This document shows positions 1 to 6,315 of a DNA stretch of 6,315 nucleotides, piece after piece. The first letter of the stretch is position 1, and the number at the start of each line of letters is the position of its first letter. The position numbers and the translations under genes are program-made. This stretch comes from Campylobacterales bacterium (GTDB lineage Bacteria; Campylobacterota; Campylobacteria; Campylobacterales; QNZT01), in assembly GCA_027055005.1 (NCBI GenBank), contig JALUNR010000223.1, forward strand, positions 1 to 6,315, read 5' to 3'. The notes under the pieces are model-generated. The model had not been told where the DNA came from. It ran no database searches and saw nothing but the letters and a program-made list of their open reading frames with translations.

Positions 1-2
1 TC

Positions 3-1370
3 ATAGAATCATCTTCAAAAAGATTTTATCCTCAGGAGAGTTTAGCTAGTCATGTTATAGGTTATACTGGACGGGCAAATAAAAAAGATATAGAAAGTGA
101 TAAAGTTGCAAAAACTATAGGTGTTGTTGGAAAAAGTGGATTGGAAAGATACTATAATGATGTCTTAGAGGGTGAGCTTGGAGAGGAAAAAGTAGTCGTT
201 AGTGCATCTAACAGAGTTGTAAAATCTTTGTCTAAAACTAAGCCAAAAAGTTCAGATATAACACTCTCTTTAGATATAGTTTTACAAAAATATATAGCCC
301 AGATTTTTAAAGGTAAAAGTGGTGCTGTTATAGTTATGAATGCAAAAAATGGTGAGATATTAGGAGCTGGGAGTTTCCCTGAGTATGATTCAAATATTTT
401 TGTAAATGGTATTGATTCAAAAACTTGGAAAAGTATGATTACTGATTTTAATCATCCATTTACAAACAAACTTATAAATGGACTTTATCCTCCTGGATCT
501 TCTATTAAACCTTCTATGGCTTTGGGATATTTAAATTCTAAAAAAGTTGGGAAATATAAACAATTTTTATGTGAAGGATCTATAAAACTGGGCAAAAGAA
601 AGTTTAGATGTTGGAATGCAAGAGGTCATGGCGAAGTAGATATGAAAAAAGCTATTGAAGAGAGTTGTGATATTTACTTTTATGATGTGAGTTTAGAAGT
701 TGGTATAAAAGAGATGTCAAAAAACTTGATAAGATATGGATATGGTCAAAAAACTGGGGTTGATTTGCCAAATGAGTTTTTGGGAACTGTACCAAATCGT
801 GAGTGGAAGTTAAAAAAGTATTCTCAACCTTGGTATAGAGGTGAAACACTAAATACTTCTATAGGACAAGGAAACTTTTTGGTAACTCCAATGCAGATAG
901 CTGTTACAACGGCAGGGCTTGCTGTAGGATATGAAGCAACTCCACACTTTGTAAGAAAGATGGGAGAGATAAATCTCAGTTATGAGAAAAAAAAGCCTTA
1001 TAATGAGTTTGAGCTAAAGCAACTACCATTTATAAGAAGTGCAATGTATAGTGTTTTTTATGGAAGTAGGGGAACAGCTAGAAATCATGTATTTTCTAAA
1101 ATTCATATAGCTGGAAAAACTGGTACAGCTCAGGTTATTGGGATTAGTCAAGCTGATAAGAAGAGAATGAGTGAGGATGAGTTAAAACTTTATCATAGAT
1201 CTCATGCTTGGCTTACAACATTTGGTCCATATGAGGATCCGACATATGTTGTAACAGTTTTAGTTGAACACGGAGGGCATGGAGGTAGTGCTGCTGGTGG
1301 GATAGTTAGCATGATATACAACAAATTGATAGAACTAGGGTATATTGATAGAAAATATATTTATAAGTAG
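3..1370 (+). CDS. mrdA: Penicillin-binding protein 2 (elongation-specific peptidoglycan transpeptidase), 5'-truncated by window edge
   Basis: Class B PBP that cross-links peptidoglycan in the periplasm during side-wall growth, as partner of the RodA glycosyltransferase in the elongasome. The frame is open to the left edge, giving 455 visible residues. The TTG at 141 is not the start, because the preceding codons already encode conserved PBP2 pedestal sequence (RFYPQ, HVIGYTGRAN, then GKSGLERYYNDVL). By comparison with E. coli PBP2, about 150 residues are missing: the cytoplasmic tail, membrane anchor and first part of the pedestal. Transpeptidase motifs, in visible-residue numbering: SSIK at 166-169 (nt 498-509, catalytic Ser) within YPPGSSIKP; SCD at 221-223 (nt 663-671); KTG at 372-374 (nt 1116-1124). 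Their spacing matches PBP2, and the SxD form rather than SxN, the GHG motif and the HGGHGGSAA tail favour PBP2 over FtsI. Cys190, Cys203, His209 and Cys222 may form a zinc site. The gene ends in tandem stops, TAG TAA (1368-1373). ftsI follows 90 bp downstream on the same strand. Confidence 0.93.
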   Translation: MESSSKRFYPQESLASHVIGYTGRANKKDIESDKVAKTIGVVGKSGLERYYNDVLEGELGEEKVVVSASNRVVKSLSKTKPKSSDITLSLDIVLQKYIAQIFKGKSGAVIVMNAKNGEILGAGSFPEYDSNIFVNGIDSKTWKSMITDFNHPFTNKLINGLYPPGSSIKPSMALGYLNSKKVGKYKQFLCEGSIKLGKRKFRCWNARGHGEVDMKKAIEESCDIYFYDVSLEVGIKEMSKNLIRYGYGQKTGVDLPNEFLGTVPNREWKLKKYSQPWYRGETLNTSIGQGNFLVTPMQIAVTTAGLAVGYEATPHFVRKMGEINLSYEKKKPYNEFELKQLPFIRSAMYSVFYGSRGTARNHVFSKIHIAGKTGTAQVIGISQADKKRMSEDELKLYHRSHAWLTTFGPYEDPTYVVTVLVEHGGHGGSAAGGIVSMIYNKLIELGYIDRKYIYK

Positions 1371-1430
1371 TAAGTTTATTTTATGTTAAATTGTTGCTAA
1401 AATAATAATCTTAAATTAATCTCAAATAAG

Positions 1431-1436
1431 TAAAAT
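1431..1436 (+). promoter_or_regulatory. Weak candidate -10 box upstream of ftsI
   Basis: The 90-bp gap between mrdA and ftsI (1371-1460) is almost pure A/T. TAAAAT at 1431-1436 is the best -10-like hexamer and would give a short leader before the ATG at 1461. No convincing -35 lies upstream, although Campylobacterota housekeeping promoters often lack one. Such hexamers are expected by chance in DNA this AT-rich, and ftsI could simply be co-transcribed with mrdA. I see no hairpin followed by a T-run in the gap, so nothing there argues for termination after mrdA. Confidence 0.2.
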
Positions 1437-1449
1437 ATTTTTTATTTAT

Positions 1450-1454
1450 AAAGG
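1450..1454 (+). promoter_or_regulatory. Ribosome-binding site of ftsI
   Basis: AAAGG lies 6 nt before the ATG at 1461. An in-frame TAA at 1449-1451 rules out any longer N-terminus. The next in-frame Met (residue 67) would remove the membrane anchor, so the site and the stop together fix the start at 1461. Confidence 0.75.
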
Positions 1455-1460
1455 TTAATC

Positions 1461-3227
1461 ATGAAAGATATAGAAGATTTTGAATATGAAAAAAATAAAA
1501 AAGTCAAGATTTCAATAGTCTTTTTCTTCTTCATATTTTTAACAATTTTTTTAATCTTTACATTTGTTGGTATAAAGGGAAGTGATAAAAAAACACCTTA
1601 TTTGAAAACTAAGTTTATAGACTATTCTTCAAGAGGAAATATCCTAAGTTCGGACAGTATGGCATTTGCTAGAAGCAAGACTCTATATAAAGTAGTCGTG
1701 TATAAAAAGTATTTAGATTCAAACAAAAAAGATGTTTTGATAAATCTTTTTTCAAAATATACAGGGATTGATAAAGAGATACTTAAAGAGAAACTTTTAG
1801 AAGATAGTAATAGAGTTGTTTTTGCAGATAAACTAAATACCCAAATGGCAAAAAGTCTTAAAGAGTTAAAGAGAGATTTGGACAGGTTAAAAGTATTTCA
1901 CTCAAAAATAAAGGGAAGTAGTTTTTTTCTTAGTATGGATATTGTTAAATATAAGGAGAGTAGAGAGTATCCTTTAGGAAATACACTTGAACCGTATTTA
2001 GGATATACAAGAGTAGATAAAGATGGAGAGCCTTATGGAGTATATGGTTTAGAAAGTTACTATGACAATTTGCTTAAAAGCTCAGAAGATAGAGTTTTAG
2101 AAGGTCAAAGAGATAAGCAAGGGATAATTATAAGAGATAAAAATAACAAATCTATCAAAAAAGAGGATGGGTTTGATATATTGACAAATATAAATCTAAA
2201 ACTTCAAAAAAGAATAGAAAATATTTTAACGAATCAAAAGTTAAAAATCGGGAATGATGATACTGAGATAATAGCAGGTGTTATGGAATCAAATAGTGGA
2301 AAACTTTTGGCGGTGGCTAGTTCAAGAAGATACAATCCTAAAAAAAAGATAGTTAAAAATCTTACTATTTCAGGGGTAAGAGAAGTTTATGAGCCAGGTT
2401 CGGTTATAAAACCTATATTTTTCTCTCTACTTTTGAGTCAAAATAAAGTAAAACTTCAAGAGATAGTAAATACTCATAATGGTCGTATTAAACTTAGCAA
2501 TGGTCATCTTGTAACAGATGAGCATAGATATCCATTTTTAAGTGCAAAAAATGTTATAGTTCACTCATCAAATGTGGGCATGACAGTGCTCTCAGCTAGA
2601 GCTAATCCTTTAAAAATAGCAGATGGATTTAAAAGATTTGGATTTAGTAAAAAAAGTGGAGTAGATATCAGCTATGAGCTTAGTGGAAGTATCCCTGAAG
2701 TAGTTGATTTGCAAAATAGTATCATAATGGCAAACCTATCTTATGGATATAGGATGAGAGCAAACTTTTTTCAACTACTTTCGGCTTATAGTGTTTTCAA
2801 TAATGGTGGATATAGAGTAACTCCTAGAATTGCATCTATAAAAGTCACCACAAAAAACCAAAGAGAGTGGATAGAAGCTATAAAACCAGTTAAAGTTTTA
2901 TCAAAAAAAATTGCTGATAAAATGCATACTGTTTTAAACTCTGTTGTTCTAAATGGAACTGGTAAAGCTACATATATAGATGGACTTGATATTGGTGGAA
3001 AAACAGGAACGGCTCAGTTAGCAGAGCGAGGAGTCTATATAAAAAAGTATAACAGCTCTTTTTATGGATTTGCAAATGATGCTAGACATAAGTTTACTAT
3101 AGGTGTAGTTGTTTTTAGACCTAAGAGTGAGGGGTATGTGCATTTTGCATCTCAGAGTGCAGTTCCTACTTTTCGGATGATAGTTGAAAGTATGATAGAG
3201 CAGGGGTTACTTAAGCCTTTGAAATAA
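1461..3227 (+). CDS. ftsI: Penicillin-binding protein 3 / FtsI (division-specific peptidoglycan transpeptidase)
   Basis: Class B PBP of 588 residues, complete. It is predicted to cross-link septal peptidoglycan with FtsW in the divisome. Order of parts: short charged cytoplasmic tail (1-15); one membrane anchor (about 16-38, very Phe/Ile-rich); the conserved SSRGNIL segment (56-62); a Lys-rich pedestal with GVYGLESYYD (193-202); and a transpeptidase domain from about 265 onward. Catalytic motifs are SVIK at 314-317 (nt 2400-2411), SSN at 369-371 (nt 2565-2573) and KTG at 514-516 (nt 3000-3008), followed by the FtsI-like NSSFYGFA (531-538). The SSN motif, the absence of the PBP2 GHG signature and the tail identify it as FtsI rather than a second PBP2. 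There is no PASTA domain, as is usual in Gram-negatives. An A8 run at 2903-2910 encodes part of SKKI and is probably not regulatory. The stop codon lies inside the 3' end of the convergent RND gene. It could be a second FtsI-like paralogue if another copy exists elsewhere in the genome. Confidence 0.9.
   Translation: MKDIEDFEYEKNKKVKISIVFFFFIFLTIFLIFTFVGIKGSDKKTPYLKTKFIDYSSRGNILSSDSMAFARSKTLYKVVVYKKYLDSNKKDVLINLFSKYTGIDKEILKEKLLEDSNRVVFADKLNTQMAKSLKELKRDLDRLKVFHSKIKGSSFFLSMDIVKYKESREYPLGNTLEPYLGYTRVDKDGEPYGVYGLESYYDNLLKSSEDRVLEGQRDKQGIIIRDKNNKSIKKEDGFDILTNINLKLQKRIENILTNQKLKIGNDDTEIIAGVMESNSGKLLAVASSRRYNPKKKIVKNLTISGVREVYEPGSVIKPIFFSLLLSQNKVKLQEIVNTHNGRIKLSNGHLVTDEHRYPFLSAKNVIVHSSNVGMTVLSARANPLKIADGFKRFGFSKKSGVDISYELSGSIPEVVDLQNSIIMANLSYGYRMRANFFQLLSAYSVFNNGGYRVTPRIASIKVTTKNQREWIEAIKPVKVLSKKIADKMHTVLNSVVLNGTGKATYIDGLDIGGKTGTAQLAERGVYIKKYNSSFYGFANDARHKFTIGVVVFRPKSEGYVHFASQSAVPTFRMIVESMIEQGLLKPLK
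3211..3227. other. Convergent 3'-end overlap of ftsI and the RND permease gene
   Basis: The last codons of ftsI (stop TAA at 3225-3227, + strand) and of the RND gene (stop TAA at 3211-3213, - strand) share 17 bp and are both coding. There is no spacer for a bidirectional terminator. The only inverted repeat here is a 4-bp stem (AAGC at 3213-3216, GCTT at 3228-3231) before a T-run, which is too weak to call. Transcripts from both sides probably run into each other. Confidence 0.9.
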
Positions 3228-6200
3228 GCTTTTTTCTTCTAAATAAAAAGAAAAGCACAGGCAAAAAGAAAAGATTTAACATAGTTGCAAATAGTAGTCC
3301 AAATCCAAGAGATACTGCCATAGGTTGTAAAATCACTGATTGACCTTCAGCAAAAAAGATTAGGGTTGAAAGTCCTAAAATAGTTGTGATAGAAGTTAGC
3401 ATTATAGGTCGTAGTCTTTTTGTTGCATAGGATAAAAACTCCTCTTTTGAGGTTGCTTTTTTTAGAAAATCTATCATGATAATCCCATCATTTACAACTA
3501 CTCCAGCAAGTCCTACTATCCCTAAAAGTCCTGGCATAGTTAGATTTAATCCTAAAAGAATATTTCCTATCAAAACTCCAAAGATAGATAGAGGTATAGT
3601 TGAGAGTACAAGAAGTGATAGAAAAATACTATCAAACATCCAAACAAGAGCTATAAAAATCAAAAATACAGCTATTATTCCGGCTTCTCCCATCTCTTTT
3701 TTTACCTTTTGATTTTCTTTTTGTTCTCCTTTTATGCTAACTTCTATACCATTTTTTCTTATCTTGTCTATGGTGCTTTTTATCTTTTTCATCAACTGTG
3801 CAGATGTTAACTTTTTCTTATCCAAGCTTCCTGTTATAGTCCAGATTACAAAACCATTGTCTTTATATATAGTTGAGTAAGTGTTTTTATAGTCTATAGT
3901 TGCTATATCTTTTAGTAAAACTTTTTTAGTTGAGTTTGGAAGTGGGATTTGGAGAGTAAGAAGGGAGTTTTTGTTATCTTTGTAAAAATCCTCAGTTTTT
4001 ACCTCTATAAGTTTTTTGTTTAGATACATAGTGGAAACTTCTAACTTTAGATAGAGTGGTCTAAGAGTATTGGCTAAGTATTTTTCACTAAATCCTAAGC
4101 TTTGTCCATAAGGATTTATTTTAAACTTTATCTCTTTTTCTCCCTCTTTTAGGTCGTTTGATATGTTATAAGTACCATTTAGATCTTTTATTTTTGATTG
4201 GAGTTTTAAAAGAGAAAGTTTCACCTTTTTTGCATCTCCTATTAGGGAGATTTCTATATCATTTTTCACAAGTCCAGCTCCTGGAACTTCTACTTTTATT
4301 TCTTCAAAATCTTTGTTTTTTTTAAAAGGTTTTACTATCTTTTTAATCTCTTTTGATATTTCTTGGGCTGAGATAGATCTTTTCATATCAGCATTATCAT
4401 ATTCGGGAGAGAGGATCGGGTTTATAAAAGTGTTAAAAAGCCCCTCTGGCTTTCTTTCATGAAGATTGATAAAAATATGAAAATAGTTTGTCCCAATATC
4501 TGCTTTAAATTTGTTAGTTATTTGTAGTCCTGATATTGAGGTTATAGATGAGATATTCTCTTTATCAAGTTTTTTTAGTAGTTTTTTCTCTATCTTTGTA
4601 ACTAACTCTTGGGTTTCTTCTAGTTTAAAATTTTTGTTTACTTTCCCTTTTACATAGATTTGAGTTGTATCAAAATCTGGAAAGAGTTGGAAGTGTGATA
4701 TTTTTAAAAGGATTATGCTTCCTATAATTATTGTTAGTAAAAAAGTAGTTATGTAAAACTTAGGTCTTGAAATAAGTTTTGTTAAGATTAAGTCATACTT
4801 CCCTTTTAAAGTTATCCATATTTTTTGGGCTCTTTGATTTTTTTCTTTTTTTAAAAACTCATAAGAGTGAAGTGGAAGAAAGAAAAATGCTTCAGCAAGT
4901 GAGCTTAAAAGAAGTACGGTTATCATGATAGGTATAATCCTCATAAAAACTCCCATTTCTCCACTCATGATAAGCATAGGTAAAAAAGCAAATATAGTAG
5001 TAGCCGTTGCTGTTAAAACGGCAGGGAACATTTCACTAGCTCCTTTTATGGCAGCTTCTTTTGCCTCATAACCATCTTCTATGTATCTTTGGATATTTTC
5101 AGCAACCACTATGGCCTCATCTACAAGCATACCAAGTGCGATAAGAGCTCCTAGAAGTGAGAGCATGTTAAGTGAGTAGCCTAGATATTTTAGGGCGATA
5201 AGTCCTATCAAAAAGCTAACAGGAATTCCCATAGCTACTACAAAGGCTATCCTTTTGTTGATAAAGATATAGATACTAAAGGTTACTAGGATTAATCCAA
5301 AGAGGATATTTGAGATGACTGTGTTTAGTCTGTTCCTTATCCACACAGAGCTATCAGAGTATATGCTTAGAGTAAATTTTGGATATTTTTTTGCATATTG
5401 TTTTATGATTTTTTTTATCCTTTTTGCTAGTGTTATTGCATTTCCATTTTTTGATTTTGTAACATTTACTGAGATATTTTGTACTCCGTTGAAATGAGAG
5501 ATTTCTGTAGAGTCACTTAATGCAAAGTTGATTGATGCTATATCTTTTAAGTATAGTTTTTCCCCTCCAATGGTTATTATCGTATTTTCTAAACTCTTTT
5601 TATTTTTAAGACCACTATTTGTGTTTAAAAAAATATGCTCTCCTTTTTGCTCTATAAAGCCTACTGGAAAGATGTTTGATAGATTTGATATGGCTTGTAT
5701 TATTTGTGAAGTATTTAAGTTTAATGCTTCTATCTTTTTAGAGTTTAGTGTAAAAACTAACTCTTTTTGGGCATCCCCTCTTATGTTTATGTCGCTTAAG
5801 TCTTTTATACTACTAAGCTCTTTTTTTAACTTATCTGCTAAATCCAAAAGTTTTTCTTTTGATTGTGTTGAAGATACTGCTATAGTTACAAGAGGAAATG
5901 AGTTCTTAACTTTTTTAACTGTAGGCTCGTCCATATCATTTGGCAAATCTTTTTTTATCTTTTGAATTATATCTTTTATATCACTTAATGTGTCATCTAT
6001 GTTTGTACCATCTTTTAGAGTAGCTTTTATAGAAAACATACCAGTTTTGATAGTAGTTTCTACTTCATCTATATCACTTAGATTTTTAAGTTCATCTTCT
6101 ATTGGAGCAACTGCTAAGTTATCAAGTGAATCAGGAGAACTTCCAGCATAAAAACCTCTTATACTTATAGCATCTAAGTTTGTAGGTGGAAATATCTCTT

Positions 6201-6306
6201 TCGGGATATTTTTATAGGCAAATGAGCCTATCATGATAAGAAAGATTAAAAATATATGGTTTAGTGTTGATTTTCTTATCGTAAATTCTATTAGTTTCTT
6301 TATCAT
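3211..6306 (-). CDS. RND-family efflux permease (AcrB/HAE-like inner-membrane proton antiporter)
   Basis: Complete 1031-residue protein, the usual length of the AcrB family. It is the trimeric inner-membrane pump that exchanges protons for exported compounds, working with a periplasmic adaptor and a TolC-like outer-membrane channel. The substrate cannot be told from sequence. Topology by eye: TM1 about 14-32, porter domain 33-327, TM2-TM6 about 328-478, TM7 about 517-536, second porter domain 538-870, TM8-TM12 about 873-1023, in the duplicated 2x6 layout. Family motifs include IPKEIFP after TM1, HFNGVQNISVNVTKSKNGNA (271-290) and GMLVDEAIVVAENI in TM4 (392-405). The proton-relay positions read Asp396-Glu397 in TM4 and Asn939-Asp940 in TM10 (VVVNDGIIMIDF), where AcrB has Asp-Asp and Lys-Asn. 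This points to a non-AcrB subfamily rather than a CmeB orthologue. The ATG at 6304-6306 places TM1 about where AcrB has it, with four extra residues. Its ribosome-binding site lies beyond the window. It probably belongs to a - strand operon entering from the right. Confidence 0.92.
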   Translation of the reverse strand: MIKKLIEFTIRKSTLNHIFLIFLIMIGSFAYKNIPKEIFPPTNLDAISIRGFYAGSSPDSLDNLAVAPIEDELKNLSDIDEVETTIKTGMFSIKATLKDGTNIDDTLSDIKDIIQKIKKDLPNDMDEPTVKKVKNSFPLVTIAVSSTQSKEKLLDLADKLKKELSSIKDLSDINIRGDAQKELVFTLNSKKIEALNLNTSQIIQAISNLSNIFPVGFIEQKGEHIFLNTNSGLKNKKSLENTIITIGGEKLYLKDIASINFALSDSTEISHFNGVQNISVNVTKSKNGNAITLAKRIKKIIKQYAKKYPKFTLSIYSDSSVWIRNRLNTVISNILFGLILVTFSIYIFINKRIAFVVAMGIPVSFLIGLIALKYLGYSLNMLSLLGALIALGMLVDEAIVVAENIQRYIEDGYEAKEAAIKGASEMFPAVLTATATTIFAFLPMLIMSGEMGVFMRIIPIMITVLLLSSLAEAFFFLPLHSYEFLKKEKNQRAQKIWITLKGKYDLILTKLISRPKFYITTFLLTIIIGSIILLKISHFQLFPDFDTTQIYVKGKVNKNFKLEETQELVTKIEKKLLKKLDKENISSITSISGLQITNKFKADIGTNYFHIFINLHERKPEGLFNTFINPILSPEYDNADMKRSISAQEISKEIKKIVKPFKKNKDFEEIKVEVPGAGLVKNDIEISLIGDAKKVKLSLLKLQSKIKDLNGTYNISNDLKEGEKEIKFKINPYGQSLGFSEKYLANTLRPLYLKLEVSTMYLNKKLIEVKTEDFYKDNKNSLLTLQIPLPNSTKKVLLKDIATIDYKNTYSTIYKDNGFVIWTITGSLDKKKLTSAQLMKKIKSTIDKIRKNGIEVSIKGEQKENQKVKKEMGEAGIIAVFLIFIALVWMFDSIFLSLLVLSTIPLSIFGVLIGNILLGLNLTMPGLLGIVGLAGVVVNDGIIMIDFLKKATSKEEFLSYATKRLRPIMLTSITTILGLSTLIFFAEGQSVILQPMAVSLGFGLLFATMLNLFFLPVLFFLFRRKKLISKA

Positions 6307-6315
6307 GATGAAAGT
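6303..6315 (-). CDS. Possible 3' end of an upstream gene overlapping the RND start by ATGA
   Basis: Read on the - strand, the bases before the RND ATG give, in the frame one base on, Leu-Ser-Ser and then TGA (6305-6303). The stop overlaps the ATG as ATGA and is immediately followed by an in-frame TAA (6302-6300). Such overlaps are typical of translationally coupled genes, and RND permeases are usually preceded by their periplasmic adaptor. Only three codons are visible, so neither the existence nor the identity of the gene can be confirmed here. Confidence 0.3.

Noticed and set aside
652..849. 65-codon open frame on the - strand inside mrdA
   Set aside because: Antisense to the conserved transpeptidase core around the SCD motif; no independent support.
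2903..2910. A8 homopolymer inside ftsI as a possible phase-variation switch
   Set aside because: It encodes ordinary Lys codons in SKKI, and runs of 7-8 A or T are common across this AT-rich window. Phase variation is unlikely in a gene expected to be essential.
3213..3240. Possible terminator: AAGC/GCTT stem followed by a T-run at the ftsI 3' end
   Set aside because: The stem is only 4 bp with an 11-nt loop, and the T-run is explained by Lys codons of the RND C-terminus (RRKK).
3476..3712. 78-codon open frame on the + strand opposite the RND TM8-TM10 region
   Set aside because: Antisense to conserved membrane-helix codons. The Pro/Thr/Ile-rich product is a shadow of the real gene.
5528..5965. 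145-codon open frame on the + strand opposite the RND gene
   Set aside because: It lies wholly antisense to conserved RND porter-domain coding sequence, has low-complexity Phe/Ser/Ile composition typical of a reverse-complement shadow, and resembles no family I know.
3474..6309. Palindrome TCATGA repeated five times in the RND gene (near 3474, 4923, 4965, 6231, 6303)
   Set aside because: The copies are irregularly spaced and are mostly explained by Ile-Met and similar hydrophobic codon pairs in membrane segments plus the start-codon region. No sign of a site array.

Overview
The window carries three large protein-coding genes with almost no non-coding DNA. Two are class B penicillin-binding proteins (peptidoglycan transpeptidases) on the + strand. 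The third is an RND-type inner-membrane efflux permease on the - strand, which meets the second PBP gene tail to tail. The DNA is strongly AT-rich, with A/T-ending codons and many Lys/Ile/Asn/Phe residues. That composition, plus an FtsI of the short Campylobacter/Helicobacter type (no PASTA domains, lysine-rich, with a 'LYKVVV' strand after the 'RGNI' motif), suggests a Campylobacterota member, perhaps Arcobacteraceae. The phylum is a reasonable inference; the family is a guess.

Layout. Positions 3-1370 (+) are the 3' three-quarters of mrdA (PBP2, the elongasome transpeptidase). The gene is cut by the left edge of the window, so its membrane anchor and start codon are not visible. A 90-bp AT-rich gap (1371-1460) holds a ribosome-binding site and at best a weak promoter. 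Positions 1461-3227 (+) are a complete ftsI (PBP3, the divisome transpeptidase). Positions 3211-6306 (-) are a complete AcrB-family RND permease of 1031 residues. Its last codons overlap the last codons of ftsI by 17 bp on the opposite strand. At the right edge, the few bases upstream of the RND start can be read as the end of another - strand gene overlapping by ATGA. This would fit the usual adaptor-permease operon of RND pumps.

How they work together. mrdA and ftsI encode the two monofunctional transpeptidases that partner RodA and FtsW in side-wall elongation and septation. Their tandem arrangement suggests a small cell-wall cluster. The RND permease probably belongs to a separate, convergent efflux operon extending beyond the right edge.

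I found no RNA gene, mobile element, CRISPR array or unknown multi-gene system. The most interesting details are a likely Cys/Cys/His/Cys zinc site in PBP2, the PBP2-PBP3 tandem, the unusual Asp-Glu / Asn-Asp proton-relay residues of the RND permease, and the convergent gene overlap.
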